Shown piece after piece: positions 53,051-62,885 of a DNA stretch of 64,000 bases. The notes under the pieces were generated by a model. That model was not told where the DNA came from and did not search any database. It worked only from the letters and a program-made list of their open reading frames with translations. The translations under genes and the position numbers were made by a program. The stretch comes from Nitrospira sp. GTDB lineage: Bacteria > Nitrospirota > Nitrospiria > Nitrospirales > UBA8639. The stretch lies in NCBI GenBank assembly GCA_024760505.1, contig CP058931.1:1498001-1562000 (forward strand), in the 5' to 3' direction. Each line of letters begins with the position of its first letter. Position 1 is the stretch's first letter.

Positions 53051-55303
53051 ATGAAGATTCTGTCGATACATCTGATTGGCGGAGTGATCGTGGGAGGGTG
53101 CATCCTTTTCCTTCCTCAGACCGTCGTCTCCTTGGACCCTCCTTCTGTCCCGTGTCAAAATTCTGAAGGATGTGTTGCGCAATTTCTGGAACAACTGGAA
53201 TCTAGCGGAACTGGTTCTGGAGCCCGCCCGGATCATGCCAAGTTTTTCAATGAGTTTGTCGCAGCCAATGGTAATTCCACTTTAGCCAAACATGCCGGGA
53301 TTCGTTATGGGTATTGGCTCAAGGAATCCTCCCCTCTTGAGGCCATTCCTCTGTTGCAAGCCTCTCTTCGTGATTTCCCTATTCTGAGGGATTATCTCAC
53401 CTTTTGGACGGGGCAGGCATACGCCCATGCTGGTTTGAGGAAGGAAGCAGCAGGGGCATTTCAGCAGTTTAGTGAGCATTTTTCCGATTCTTTGCTTCGA
53501 GCTGACGCACTCTATGCGGGTGGGGATGTTTTGGCAAAATTAGGGGATTGCGAAGCCGCTCTCTCGATGTGGTCTCAGGCTCTCAGTATAAAATCTGACC
53601 ATCCCCAATCCCCAAATGCTTTCTTTCAAATGGGTCTATGTTCTGCTCAGATGGGGCAACGGGAAAAGGCGATTGAGATTTTCCGTGAATTATGGTGGAA
53701 ATTCCCCTTAGCCCCAGAGCGAGTTCAGGCTGAGTCGTGGCTACGCCGGGAAGTGGGTTCTTTGTTTTTACCCTCACTAGATGAGCGATTCAAGCGTAGC
53801 ATGGCATTATATAATGGCGGGGCTTTGGAGGAGGCCGTTCAGGAATTTCAACACATTACGTCTCTATCCCCTCCCACTCCCCAGCTTTTTCAGGTCCAAT
53901 ACACGTTGGCCATGGCCTTAGTTCGTTTGAAACGGTATGACCAGGCAGAAGCGATTCTGACCTTACTATCGCGTTCCTCCTCCTCCAGAAGAGATGATGC
54001 ATGGGTGTGGTTGGGAAGAGTGTATTTGCGTCAGGGGAAAGGGCCAGAATTAGAGGCTCTTGTCGGAGCCCTGTCGATTGAAAAAGTAACAGGTGATCAG
54101 CAATCGTTGATCCTCACCTTTTACGGAATTTGGTTGGAAGATCATGCGCGCTGGCTAGAGGCAGGAAAGGCCTATAAACGGGCAGCGGCTGTGGCTCATA
54201 CCCTGACGCAGCGGTTGGATGGGCTTTGGCGAGTGGGGTGGATTCACTATCAACAGAAACGATTCATTGAAGCCATTGAGGTGTTTCAGGAGATTATCCA
54301 GGCAGTTGGAACTCCTCAAACCGATTCTTCTCTGCATGCGGCTTCGCAGGCTTTCTATTGGCTGGCCCGTGCCCAGGAACATCTTGGGAAGATGGAACCC
54401 GCGCGAGAACGTCTAAAAAATTTAAGCCAGGACTACCCCTTCACCTACTACGGGCAATTGGCGGAGATTCGACTCGGTCCCACAGAATTTTCGACGAAAC
54501 AATGGGCAGTGTTGGCATCAACAGACATGATGAATGTGGAGACACCAACTCATCTTCAGCAGGATATCCATTATCAAAAAACTCTAGAGTTACGAACCCT
54601 TCGCCTATATAAGGAGGCAGTCCAGGAGCTTGAGGCTGCTTTTGCCCGCTTCGGAGCGGATCCCAAAGCCTTTCCTCAATTGGTCTCTTTAGCAAGCGAA
54701 GTTGGGGCCTACGACGTCGGGATTCGATTGTCTATTCGTCATTTTGGCGGAACGTTGCGCAAAGGACAGCTCCATTCCTCGTCTGCCGCCTGGTTGGGAG
54801 CTTTTCCTATGGGCTACCAAAGTGTCATTCAATCGTTTGCCCCAAAGCATGTGGATCCGTTTTTAGTCGCGGGGCTTATACGAGAAGAAAGCCTATATAG
54901 TGCTCGTGTTGTCTCCCCGGTTGGCGCGATTGGCCTGATGCAGCTCATGCCAGAGACGGCCAAAAAAGTTGGTCGTCAATTGGGATTACAGGATTCCGAT
55001 TCTGATCGAAAGGGCCTGGATGAGCCAAATCGCAATATTCAATTGGGGACGTATTACCTGGGGAAATTACTGAATGAATTTCAGGGCAATATTATTTATG
55101 CAGTAGCCGCGTATAACGCTGGACCTCAGGCGGTCAAACGGTGGATTGGGCAAAATGGTCATCGAGATCCGGATGAATTTATCGAGCTGATTGGATATCG
55201 AGAAACCCGTGGATATGTGAAACGCGTACTTGGAAGTTATCGAATTTATCGGACATTGTTTGGGGATGCCTGCCGAGGTGTTTCTCTTGACAGGTTTTGT
55301 TGA
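53051..55303 (+). CDS. slt: Soluble lytic murein transglycosylase
   Basis: Periplasmic enzyme that cleaves peptidoglycan glycan strands to give 1,6-anhydromuramic ends. The 750 residues start at ATG 53051 with GAGGAGAG upstream. A signal peptide is followed by a long superhelical TPR-like region and a C-terminal SLT domain. The catalytic Glu613 is in IREESLYSARVVSPVGAIG, with LMQLMPETA and AAYNAGP downstream. It is slightly longer than the E. coli enzyme. The ZapB-like and zapA genes follow on the same strand, giving an envelope and division group. Confidence 0.93.
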   Translation: MKILSIHLIGGVIVGGCILFLPQTVVSLDPPSVPCQNSEGCVAQFLEQLESSGTGSGARPDHAKFFNEFVAANGNSTLAKHAGIRYGYWLKESSPLEAIPLLQASLRDFPILRDYLTFWTGQAYAHAGLRKEAAGAFQQFSEHFSDSLLRADALYAGGDVLAKLGDCEAALSMWSQALSIKSDHPQSPNAFFQMGLCSAQMGQREKAIEIFRELWWKFPLAPERVQAESWLRREVGSLFLPSLDERFKRSMALYNGGALEEAVQEFQHITSLSPPTPQLFQVQYTLAMALVRLKRYDQAEAILTLLSRSSSSRRDDAWVWLGRVYLRQGKGPELEALVGALSIEKVTGDQQSLILTFYGIWLEDHARWLEAGKAYKRAAAVAHTLTQRLDGLWRVGWIHYQQKRFIEAIEVFQEIIQAVGTPQTDSSLHAASQAFYWLARAQEHLGKMEPARERLKNLSQDYPFTYYGQLAEIRLGPTEFSTKQWAVLASTDMMNVETPTHLQQDIHYQKTLELRTLRLYKEAVQELEAAFARFGADPKAFPQLVSLASEVGAYDVGIRLSIRHFGGTLRKGQLHSSSAAWLGAFPMGYQSVIQSFAPKHVDPFLVAGLIREESLYSARVVSPVGAIGLMQLMPETAKKVGRQLGLQDSDSDRKGLDEPNRNIQLGTYYLGKLLNEFQGNIIYAVAAYNAGPQAVKRWIGQNGHRDPDEFIELIGYRETRGYVKRVLGSYRIYRTLFGDACRGVSLDRFC

Positions 55304-55352
55304 ACGAATTATAGTCCGCCTCGTTTGACCTTGGGAATAAGGAGGCGTGCAC

Positions 55353-55586
55353 GTGAGCGTAGAGAAATTAGAAACGTTGGAGGTTCGAGTTAAGAAATTA
55401 CTTGATCTGGTCATTGAACTACGGCAGGATAAATCCCATCTTGAACAGGAGTTGGAATCGACTCGGGAACGGCTGGCCAAACACGAAGAAATGTCTGAAG
55501 GATGGGAAGAGGAGCGAACCACGATTCGATCCAGAATTGAAAAAGTGCTGGGCGAGCTTGAATTTTTAGACCGTTCAAACGATTAA
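55353..55586 (+). CDS. Small coiled-coil protein, ZapB-like
   Basis: 77 residues that are almost entirely coiled coil (LETLEVRVKKLLDLVIELRQ and onward). Starts at GTG 55353, spaced seven bases from GGAGG; the GTG at 55347 is too close. Position just before zapA and its size suggest a ZapB-type partner in cell division, which bridges ZapA and the chromosome terminus. Coiled coils are hard to assign, so this is a positional inference. Confidence 0.7.
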   Translation: MSVEKLETLEVRVKKLLDLVIELRQDKSHLEQELESTRERLAKHEEMSEGWEEERTTIRSRIEKVLGELEFLDRSND

Positions 55587-55602
55587 TCTACAGGACTTAA
55601 GA

Positions 55603-55896
55603 ATGACGAGGACCATTGAAGTCGAAATCTTTGGTCATCGAATCTCTCTCCAGGGAGAGGGAGATGAGGCGTATTTTCATGAGTTGGCCGGGTATGTTGA
55701 TGCGCAAATGCGTACCCTTGCCCAAAAAACCCGAACAAGCACTCCCACAAAGCTGGCTATTTTGGCCGCCATTAACATTACGGATCAGCTCTTTCGACAA
55801 GAGAGACACCGACAGTTTGGAGAAGCTGAAATTGAGCGACGGACTCAAGTCCTACTGGAAACGATAGAAAAACACCTCGCGGCCAACCCGCATTAA
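55603..55896 (+). CDS. zapA: Cell division protein ZapA
   Basis: 97 residues with the ZapA fold: an N-terminal IEVEIFGHRISLQGEGDEAY strand pair, VDAQMRTLAQ helix and a C-terminal coiled coil ending in the LLETIEKHL region. ZapA binds and cross-links FtsZ filaments at the septum. It is 16 bases after the coiled-coil gene. Confidence 0.93.
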   Translation: MTRTIEVEIFGHRISLQGEGDEAYFHELAGYVDAQMRTLAQKTRTSTPTKLAILAAINITDQLFRQERHRQFGEAEIERRTQVLLETIEKHLAANPH

Positions 55897-56603
55897 CCAT
55901 TCTCTCCTTCATTTCCTCTTGTCCAGCGTTAATTAGGTATTACCTTTGAAATCAATTGGTTGAAGTGCTTCATTCCATTGGTTGGCGGAATGTTGTCCGT
56001 CTATTCCATCATTCAACTGGCACATTATTGAAATTCCTCATCGTCTTCTGATATTTTACTTTTCATAAGTTATTGAATTTCAAAGAAAGAAAGGAATATC
56101 CCTCTTGTGGAGGGAATTGAACTGGAGGCCCACTATGACAAGTATTTTCATAGTCATTGTGGGTTTTTTGTATGATGGGATTGTACGAGGTAGGGAAAAT
56201 TTATTTAAGGGCAGGTTGAATTCTTGGAAATCGTTGTTTACGAGGCAAATTGCTCATTTCTATCCAAATGGCTCGCCTTTTGATCTAAAAATTTTAAATT
56301 TTTGGCCTGTGTGGTATCCATGTTCTTCTATTTCAGGCAGAAAATGTGAAGACTGGATTCATTGGGTGAGTCCTTTGCGTGTTGTTATGGGCCCTTTTGG
56401 CTTAGAGAGTTGCCCTATCTCTCCTCCTCCTCGTTTCCTACAAATATGGGCCTTCTGTCCTATCAGATAGGCTTTTCTCCAGTTTTTGTTTTCCTTCCTT
56501 TTCTGATTTTCCCCTGTGGTTTTGCGGGTTTGTTTCCGCCTAACAGAGGGAAGATAAATCTTTCTCGTGATTGTGACATGAGGAAACGAATAGGAGCTAA
56601 CCA
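55897..56603 (+). other. Long gap between zapA and rny
   Basis: About 700 bases. In many bacteria the 6S RNA gene (ssrS) lies just downstream of zapA, so this is the place to look; I cannot prove its fold by eye. There are a six-pair hairpin TCCCTC/GAGGGA at 56099-56115, a terminator-like structure near 56129-56169, and a T-rich stretch leading to rny. No protein gene is supported. Confidence 0.4.
56129..56169 (+). terminator. Possible terminator in the zapA-rny gap
   Basis: ACTATGA (56132-56138) pairs with TCATAGT (56148-56154), and CCC/GGG outside with a bulge; a T-run fills 56164-56169. It could end a small RNA or the division genes. Confidence 0.4.
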
Positions 56604-58166
56604 ATGGACACGGTAATTCCCATACTTGCGGTGGTGATCGGGCTTTTTCTTGGATTTGTGTTATCGAAGGTGTATCAGCAACAGAGAGACTTGAAACGTC
56701 GGTCTGCAGCTGAAGAGCAAGCTCAACAGCTCACCCAAAATGCTCAACGAGAGGCCGAAAATCTGGTCAAGGAAGCAAAAATCGAAGTAAAAGATCTGTT
56801 GTTTCAAGCCAAATCTGAACTTGAAACAAAAGAAAAGGAAAAGAGGAATGAGATTCAAGCCGCGGATCGAAAAATCATCCAGCGAGAAGAGGCCCTCGAG
56901 CGTAAAATCAACCAATTTGAAAAACGTGATGAGGAGATGCGACGAAAAGAGCGTTCCCTTAAGGAGAAGGAAGAAGCTCTGGTCAATAAAGCTGCTGCGT
57001 GCGACCAAGCCATTAAGGAGCACCGGCTTGCCCTGGAGCAGGTAGCAGGAATTACGGCCGAGGAAGCCAAGCGTCAGTTGTTGGGTGAAATTGAAAGTGA
57101 AGCACGAATGGATGCGGCGTTGTTAACAAAAAGAATTTTGGATGAGGCTAAAGAAACCGCTGAACGAGAGGCTAGAGAAATTGTCACCCGGTCGATACAG
57201 CGGATCACAAGAGATTACGTCAACGAGGCCACGATTTCAGTGGTTCCTCTCGCGAATGATAGCATGAAGGGAAGGATTATCGGTCGCGAGGGAAGAAATA
57301 TTCGGGCTTTGGAGGCGGCAACCGGCGTTGATCTTATTATTGACGAAACCCCGGAGGCAGTGATCGTGTCCGGCTTCGATCCCCTTCGGAGGGAGGTCGC
57401 GAAAATTGCACTTGAACGCCTCATGCAGGATGGGCGCATTCATCCGACTCGGATTGAGGAAGTCGTAGAAAAGGTCAAAGGCGACTTAGATAAGTTAATG
57501 AGAGACGATGCTGAAAAAGTTATCTTTGAAGTCGGTCTTTCAGATTTTCACCCTGAAATTGTCAAATTATTGGGTCGTCTGAAATATCGAACCAGTTATG
57601 GCCAAAATAATTTATATCATGCCAGGGAAGCATCATATATCTGTGGGATTATGGCTTCAGAGCTGGGATTAGATGTGAAATTGGCTAAGCGAGGAGCCCT
57701 CTTGCATGATATAGGAAAAGTGGTTAGCCATGAAGAGGAGGGTACGCATGCGATGCTCGGGGCGGAATTGGCAAAGAAGTATGGAGAGTCGGAGCTCATT
57801 GTGAATGCCATTGCTGCCCATCATGAACAAGTTGAGCCGCTTTGTCCCGAATCGGTATTAGTGGCTGCGGCGGAAGCTCTCTCGGCCGCCCGCCCTGGTG
57901 CCAGACGCGAAACTCTCGAAGCCTATGTCAAGCGATTGGAAAAGCTGGAGTCGTTAGCTACTGGGTTTACAGGGGTTGATAAGGCCTATGCAATTCAGGC
58001 TGGACGTGAAATTCGGGTAATAATTCGTCAGGGAGAATTAAACGACAGTGAAAGTTTTGCCCTGTCTCGAGATTTGGCCAAAAAGATTGAACAAGAACTG
58101 ACATACCCTGGACAGATAAAGGTGACAGTCATTCGAGAAAATCGCTTTATCGAATTTGCCAAATAG
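56604..58166 (+). CDS. rny: Ribonuclease Y
   Basis: Membrane-bound endoribonuclease that starts mRNA decay. 520 residues: an N-terminal membrane helix (VIPILAVVIGLFLGFVLS), a long coiled coil (about 25-205), a KH domain (MKGRIIGREGRNIRALEAATG) and an HD domain (LLHDIGKVVSHEEEGTHAMLG) with the metal-binding His-Asp. Domain order and length match the family. It is followed by the YmdB-type gene, the usual neighbour. Confidence 0.97.
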   Translation: MDTVIPILAVVIGLFLGFVLSKVYQQQRDLKRRSAAEEQAQQLTQNAQREAENLVKEAKIEVKDLLFQAKSELETKEKEKRNEIQAADRKIIQREEALERKINQFEKRDEEMRRKERSLKEKEEALVNKAAACDQAIKEHRLALEQVAGITAEEAKRQLLGEIESEARMDAALLTKRILDEAKETAEREAREIVTRSIQRITRDYVNEATISVVPLANDSMKGRIIGREGRNIRALEAATGVDLIIDETPEAVIVSGFDPLRREVAKIALERLMQDGRIHPTRIEEVVEKVKGDLDKLMRDDAEKVIFEVGLSDFHPEIVKLLGRLKYRTSYGQNNLYHAREASYICGIMASELGLDVKLAKRGALLHDIGKVVSHEEEGTHAMLGAELAKKYGESELIVNAIAAHHEQVEPLCPESVLVAAAEALSAARPGARRETLEAYVKRLEKLESLATGFTGVDKAYAIQAGREIRVIIRQGELNDSESFALSRDLAKKIEQELTYPGQIKVTVIRENRFIEFAK

Positions 58167-58186
58167 CTCTGTGAGTAAAGGAGATC

Positions 58187-58966
58187 ATGAACGTACTGTT
58201 TATCGGAGATATCATGGGAGAGCCTGGCCGTCGGGTGATCTTAAAGCATCTGTCAAAGGTTATTCAGGAGCATCAGATTGATCTGGTTATTGGCAACGGG
58301 GAGAATGCGGCAGGTGGGTTTGGCATCACACAGGAAGTGGCTGAAGACTTGTTTGATTTGGGTCTTTCAGTCATTACACTGGGCAATCATGCCTGGGATA
58401 AACGTGAAGCCTTGGAGTATCTGCAAAAAGAGCAGCGCGTGATTCGTCCCGCGAATTATCCTGATGGAGTTCCAGGAAAAGGCACGTGTGTTGTAGAAAC
58501 CATTCATGGGGAGCGCCTAGGGATTCTGCAACTTATGGGGCGAGTGTTTATGCCAATGGTGGACTGCCCTTTTCGGGTTGCGGAACGCGAATTGGCTCAA
58601 TTAACGACCCAGACTCACTGTATTCTCGTGGATATGCATGCCGAAACCACCTCAGAAAAAATGGCGATGGGGTATTTTTTAGACGGCAAGGTGTCTGCGG
58701 TCCTTGGAACGCATACGCATGTTCAAACTGCGGATGAACAAATCTTACCTCAGGGGACGGGATATTTAACCGATGTCGGAATGACCGGCCCTGTTCAATC
58801 CGTCATCGGGATGAAACCAAACTTGGTGATTCAGAAATTTCTGACCCAACTTCCGAAAAGATTCGAAGTGGCGACAGGACCTTCTGTTTTAAGTGCGGCA
58901 GTGTTAAATCTTAATTACTCAACTGGAAAAACCACTCACATCACGCGCCTTCGTGTGTTTGAGTAA
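58187..58966 (+). CDS. YmdB-type metallophosphoesterase
   Basis: 259 residues of the calcineurin-like fold: GDIMGEPGR, GNGENAAGGFG, LGNHAWDKRE and GTHTHVQTADEQILP carry the metal ligands. Family members hydrolyse 2',3'- or 3',5'-cyclic nucleotides and often lie after rny, as here (20 bases). AAGGAG precedes the ATG. Substrate here is not known. Confidence 0.92.
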   Translation: MNVLFIGDIMGEPGRRVILKHLSKVIQEHQIDLVIGNGENAAGGFGITQEVAEDLFDLGLSVITLGNHAWDKREALEYLQKEQRVIRPANYPDGVPGKGTCVVETIHGERLGILQLMGRVFMPMVDCPFRVAERELAQLTTQTHCILVDMHAETTSEKMAMGYFLDGKVSAVLGTHTHVQTADEQILPQGTGYLTDVGMTGPVQSVIGMKPNLVIQKFLTQLPKRFEVATGPSVLSAAVLNLNYSTGKTTHITRLRVFE

Positions 58967-58975
58967 CGTATCTCC

Positions 58976-60319
58976 GTGCCAGGGCTTTTCCCTTCAGTGC
59001 TTACCGTCTCGGCTCTCACCCGACAGATTCGTTCAACGTTCGAACAAAATTTTCCTCCACTCTGGGTTGAAGGGGAAATTTCTAACCTTCGCTGCCCGTC
59101 TTCTGGACACCGGTATTTTACCCTGAAAGACCAATCGAGTCAGATCAGAGCTGTGCTCTTCCGCAGTCAGGTCGAACGCCTGAAATTTTCGCTTCAGGAA
59201 GGTTTGGAAGTTTTCGTGTTCGGTCGCCTTTCGGTGTATGAACCACGAGGAGACTATCAATTACTCTTGGAGGTGGTTGAGCCCAAGGGCGTTGGTGCGC
59301 TCCAATTAGCCTTTATTCAACTGAAGGCAAAGTTGGAAGCCGAAGGATTATTTGAAGCTTCGAGAAAAAGGATGCTTCCTCTTTACCCGCATCGGATTGG
59401 TCTGGTGACGTCACCTTCCGGTGCTGCAATCCATGATCTGCTCACCATCATTCATCGACGTTGGCCTTTTGCACAGATTCTGATTGCCCCTGTTCCCGTG
59501 CAAGGGGATGAAGCTGCCGGACAAATCGCTAAGGCTATCGGGGCGCTCAACCAATTGGGTGAATTGGATGTATTAATTGTGGGGCGTGGTGGAGGATCGT
59601 TGGAGGACCTCTGGGTATTTAATGAAGAAATTCTGGTGAGGGGTATCGCCTCTTCCAGGATTCCGGTGGTGTCTGCTGTTGGCCATGAAACCGATCTGAC
59701 GCTCGCAGATTTAGTTGCTGATTATCGGGCTCCCACTCCCTCCGCTGCGGCAGAGTTGGTGGTTCCGGATTGTTCAACGGTTAGGCATCATCTGGGGCAT
59801 CAACGAGTACGATTGGAACGGTCCATAAGGAGTTTATGTGTCGCGTGGAGAGGACAAGTTCAGGAATTGACCGGACGATTGCCTGAGCCTAGACTCGTGC
59901 TTGGACAATTCGTGCAACAGGTGGATGAGTTAGAGCGGCAACTCTATGTAAAAATGAAGCACTGGTGCCGGAATCTCCAGGTGCAGTTGCTGAAACATCA
60001 GTCCTCGATTTGGGAGAGAAATCCCCTGATTGACATTCATCGTCAGCAACTGGCTTTGGTTGACCGAGGGATTCGGCTTGTACGAGGTATGTCGGGGTGC
60101 ATTCTTGATAAACGCCATCAAACAGAGCTGTGGATGTCTCAGCTGAATCAATTAAGTCCCCTTGCGGTCTTAGCTCGGGGGTATAGCATTGTTCACAAGC
60201 TGCAAAATGGAAAAGTGGTGAAGCAAGCAACCGAAGTTTCTGAGGGAGAGTCTGTACGCGCCAGACTTCATGAGGGCGAATTGATTTGTCTGGTACAGCG
60301 CACCCATCCTTCAACGTAA
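58976..60319 (+). CDS. xseA: Exodeoxyribonuclease VII large subunit
   Basis: 447 residues: an N-terminal OB-fold (WVEGEISNLRCPSSGHRYFTLKD), a catalytic middle part (RIGLVTSPSGAAIHDLLTIIHRR and GRGGGSLEDLWVFNEE, SAVGHETDLTL) and a coiled-coil C-terminal half. It degrades single-stranded DNA with XseB. Start is GTG 58976 just after the phosphoesterase. xseB follows 112 bases later. Confidence 0.95.
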   Translation: MPGLFPSVLTVSALTRQIRSTFEQNFPPLWVEGEISNLRCPSSGHRYFTLKDQSSQIRAVLFRSQVERLKFSLQEGLEVFVFGRLSVYEPRGDYQLLLEVVEPKGVGALQLAFIQLKAKLEAEGLFEASRKRMLPLYPHRIGLVTSPSGAAIHDLLTIIHRRWPFAQILIAPVPVQGDEAAGQIAKAIGALNQLGELDVLIVGRGGGSLEDLWVFNEEILVRGIASSRIPVVSAVGHETDLTLADLVADYRAPTPSAAAELVVPDCSTVRHHLGHQRVRLERSIRSLCVAWRGQVQELTGRLPEPRLVLGQFVQQVDELERQLYVKMKHWCRNLQVQLLKHQSSIWERNPLIDIHRQQLALVDRGIRLVRGMSGCILDKRHQTELWMSQLNQLSPLAVLARGYSIVHKLQNGKVVKQATEVSEGESVRARLHEGELICLVQRTHPST

Positions 60320-60431
60320 GGAATTCCCTTTTGCTTCATGTTCCGCCATGGCTATAATACATGTCAGGTTAATAGATCATGAATCCATGATATGAGAGAA
60401 CTGAATCACTGATCATCTTCGGACAAAATTT

Positions 60432-60677
60432 ATGGCTGTACTGAAATTTGAAAAAGCACTGTCCCGCTTGGAAACTATTGTGGCCGAGTTGGAGCGCGGG
60501 GAGCTTTCCTTGGATGAATCCTTGAGAATTTTTGAGGAAGGAGTCAAGCTCTCAAAGACCTGCCTGAAAATGCTGGATGATGCAGAACGCAAAGTGGAGA
60601 TCCTTGTGCAAGACAAGGATGGAAGAAAACGTATACAGGCTTTTTCGGTTGAGGATTCCAATTTGCCAGAATCCTAA
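60432..60677 (+). CDS. xseB: Exodeoxyribonuclease VII small subunit
   Basis: 81 residues with the classic XseB helices: FEKALSRLETIVAELERGELSLDESLRIFEEG, then a LLK/CLKMLDDAERKVEIL segment that packs on the XseA coiled coil. ATG start; co-directional with xseA. Confidence 0.95.
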   Translation: MAVLKFEKALSRLETIVAELERGELSLDESLRIFEEGVKLSKTCLKMLDDAERKVEILVQDKDGRKRIQAFSVEDSNLPES

Positions 60678-60743
60678 ATTATCTCCACGACGATCTCTCT
60701 CAATCGGTAATCTTTGCATTGTCTGCTTCGTGGACATGAACAT

Positions 60744-61526
60744 ATGAAGGCTGCTCAGCCATCAGCTCCATCTCGGAGACCCTCAAAAGAACGACTGGAT
60801 TCCCTTGTCCTGACTCAGGAACTGGTCGAAAGCAGAGAACAGGCCTGCCGACTTATTCTTGCCGGTCGAGTGAAAGTCGATGGGGTCCTTATTGATAAGC
60901 CAGGGAAGCTGGTTGCGAGAACTGTTTCGCTGGAAGTGACAAAACCGGAATGCGCCTATGCCAGCCGAGCGGGTGAAAAGCTGGCACCTGCCTTGGATGC
61001 ATTTTGTATTTCCTGTTCAGGCTGTGTGGTGATGGATGTGGGTGCCTCCACTGGAGGGTTCACAGATTGTGTGCTGCAACGTGGCGCCAATCGAGTCTAT
61101 GCCATTGACGTAGGATATGGGCAGTTAGATTGGAAGCTGAGAACGGATCCACGTGTTGTGGTCATGGACCGTTGCAATATCCGCCATCTGTGCCCCCAAG
61201 ATATTCCTGAGCCGGTTGATTTGGCGGTAATCGATGTTTCATTTATTTCCCTACGTTTGGTATTGCCAGTGATTTTGCCCGTCCTGCGTGAACAGGCGTA
61301 TCTTGTCGCATTGGTCAAGCCGCAGTTTGAAGTTGGGAAAGGACAAGTCGGAAAAGGGGGCATTGTCCGTGATGAACGATTGCGTGAGCAGGTGAGGGAT
61401 GGTTTTGTGGATTATGTCCGTAGCCTTCGTCTCGATGTCATTGGTGTCATGGATTCGACCCTCTTGGGGAAAAAAGGAAATAAAGAGATGTTGGTGGGAA
61501 TGAAAAAACGGAAAGATGAGTGCTGA
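60744..61526 (+). CDS. tlyA: TlyA-family rRNA 2'-O-methyltransferase
   Basis: 260 residues from ATG 60744: an N-terminal S4 RNA-binding domain (ERLDSLVLTQELVESREQA) and an FtsJ-like methyltransferase with the SAM motif DVGASTGGFTD. The conserved Lys-Asp-Lys pattern is seen in RAGEKL, DVSFISLRLVLP and VKPQFEVGK. TlyA proteins methylate 16S and 23S rRNA cytidines; some have haemolysin annotations. The open frame from TTG 60714 adds ten unlikely residues. Confidence 0.92.
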   Translation: MKAAQPSAPSRRPSKERLDSLVLTQELVESREQACRLILAGRVKVDGVLIDKPGKLVARTVSLEVTKPECAYASRAGEKLAPALDAFCISCSGCVVMDVGASTGGFTDCVLQRGANRVYAIDVGYGQLDWKLRTDPRVVVMDRCNIRHLCPQDIPEPVDLAVIDVSFISLRLVLPVILPVLREQAYLVALVKPQFEVGKGQVGKGGIVRDERLREQVRDGFVDYVRSLRLDVIGVMDSTLLGKKGNKEMLVGMKKRKDEC

Positions 61527-61584
61527 AGGACGCAAGCCAATTAGTATCCCCTTAACCTAATCATGTAAAAGGAGAAAGCCGGGC

Positions 61585-62514
61585 ATGTCTACAAAAATTC
61601 TGGTGACCGGGGGAGCAGGATTCATTGGATCACATCTGGTTGACCGGTTAATTCAGGAAGGCAATGAGGTCATTGTTGTTGATAACCTCTCTACAGGGAA
61701 GCGAAAGAATGTCAATAAAAAAGCCCAATTTTATAAAATGGATATTCAGAGTAAGCGGATTGAACGGGTATTCCGAAATGAGCGTCCCCTTATTGTCGTC
61801 CATCTGGCCGCGCAAATGAGTGTACGCCATTCCACGGATGATCCGGGGTTTGATGCGCAAGTCAATATTTTAGGGACCATCAATGTTTTAGAACATGCCG
61901 TGAAGCAGGGTGTGCGAAAGGTGACATTTGCATCGTCGGGTGGTGTGGTCTACGGGGAACAGGAAATATTTCCTGCCCCAGAGTCACACCGGACAGAACC
62001 TCTTTCTCCTTATGGAATTAGTAAGCTGGCTGGAGAAAAATATCTAGCCTATTATGCAAATGCGACCGGACTCCGGTATGTGGCGCTTCGTTTTGCGAAT
62101 GTTTATGGCCCCAGGCAGGACTCTGAGGGGGAGGCAGGGGTCGTGGCTATTTTCTCAAAGCAAATGCTGGATGGTGGTCAACCGATTGTCAATGGAACTG
62201 GGAAGCAAACAAGAGATTTTATCTATGTAGATGATGCGGTGGAAGCGATCTTGGTGACCTTGGGAGAGGATGTTCGGGGAATTTTTAATGTGGGAACTGG
62301 CCAGGAGACGACTATCAACGAATGTTATGGAATTATTAAAAGTTTAACGAAGTGCCAATGCAAAGAGCTATATGGAGCGGCAAAGAAAGGCGAGCAATTC
62401 CGGAGTGTGTTGGATGTGACCAAGCTCAGAGAGGTATTTGGCTGGGATCCTCAGGTTACTTTGCAGGAAGGGCTCACCCGGACAGTCGATTTTTTTCGTG
62501 GAACCGGAAAATAA
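61585..62514 (+). CDS. NAD-dependent sugar-nucleotide epimerase (GalE-like)
   Basis: 309-residue extended short-chain dehydrogenase. The nucleotide motif GGAGFIGSHLVD starts near residue 9. The catalytic Tyr143 and Lys147 are in SPYGISKLAGEKY, with FASSGGVVYG before them. Family members isomerise UDP-glucose/UDP-galactose or GlcNAc derivatives for polysaccharide synthesis. The substrate cannot be told by eye. AAAAGGAGAAAG precedes the ATG. It is unrelated in strand context to the following rhodanese gene. Confidence 0.87.
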   Translation: MSTKILVTGGAGFIGSHLVDRLIQEGNEVIVVDNLSTGKRKNVNKKAQFYKMDIQSKRIERVFRNERPLIVVHLAAQMSVRHSTDDPGFDAQVNILGTINVLEHAVKQGVRKVTFASSGGVVYGEQEIFPAPESHRTEPLSPYGISKLAGEKYLAYYANATGLRYVALRFANVYGPRQDSEGEAGVVAIFSKQMLDGGQPIVNGTGKQTRDFIYVDDAVEAILVTLGEDVRGIFNVGTGQETTINECYGIIKSLTKCQCKELYGAAKKGEQFRSVLDVTKLREVFGWDPQVTLQEGLTRTVDFFRGTGK

Positions 62515-62564
62515 CCTCTCCGTTGCCCGTAGAAGGAGAATGGTTTCACCTGATAGCTTCTCTG

Positions 62565-62885
62565 TTAATACCTGGGAACGGATTGATCGATCTCAATGGA
62601 CCAGGCTTCAATTCCTCCAATCAGATTTTTAACATTCGAGAATCCCTGTTGCAAAAGAAACCCGACGGCATCCGCACTCCGCATTCCTTTATGGCAATAC
62701 GCGACAATCTCAGCGGTCGGGTCCAATTGTTTCAGGGAATGGGGGACCTGGCCAAGAGGAATCAGCACTGATCCCTCTATTTTTGCCAGGGAGTATTCGT
62801 GGGGTTCTCGGACATCCAACAAGAAAATTTTATCGCCTTTATCCATGCGAGCTTTTAATTCGCGGACAGTGATGGTGTAACTCAT
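62565..62885 (-). CDS. Rhodanese-like sulphurtransferase domain protein
   Basis: 106 residues from the ATG at 62883-62885, with AAGGAGGC just upstream; the longer frame adds a 15-residue leader without support. A single rhodanese domain with LLDVREPHEY and the active-site cysteine in YCHKGMRSADA. Such proteins carry persulphide sulphur or serve as regulatory binding domains. It lies tail-to-tail with the epimerase gene and head-to-head with asnS. Confidence 0.9.
   Translation of the reverse strand: MSYTITVRELKARMDKGDKIFLLDVREPHEYSLAKIEGSVLIPLGQVPHSLKQLDPTAEIVAYCHKGMRSADAVGFLLQQGFSNVKNLIGGIEAWSIEIDQSVPRY

Noticed and set aside
56018..56032. Sigma-54-like TGGCAC followed by TTGA in the zapA-rny gap
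   Set aside because: The spacing between the GG and the second element is one base short and the -12 lacks GC.
56105..56470. 121-codon open frame in the zapA-rny gap
   Set aside because: Composition is unlike a real protein (many Trp, Pro and Ile runs), it spans a hairpin and T-run, and has no proper start context.
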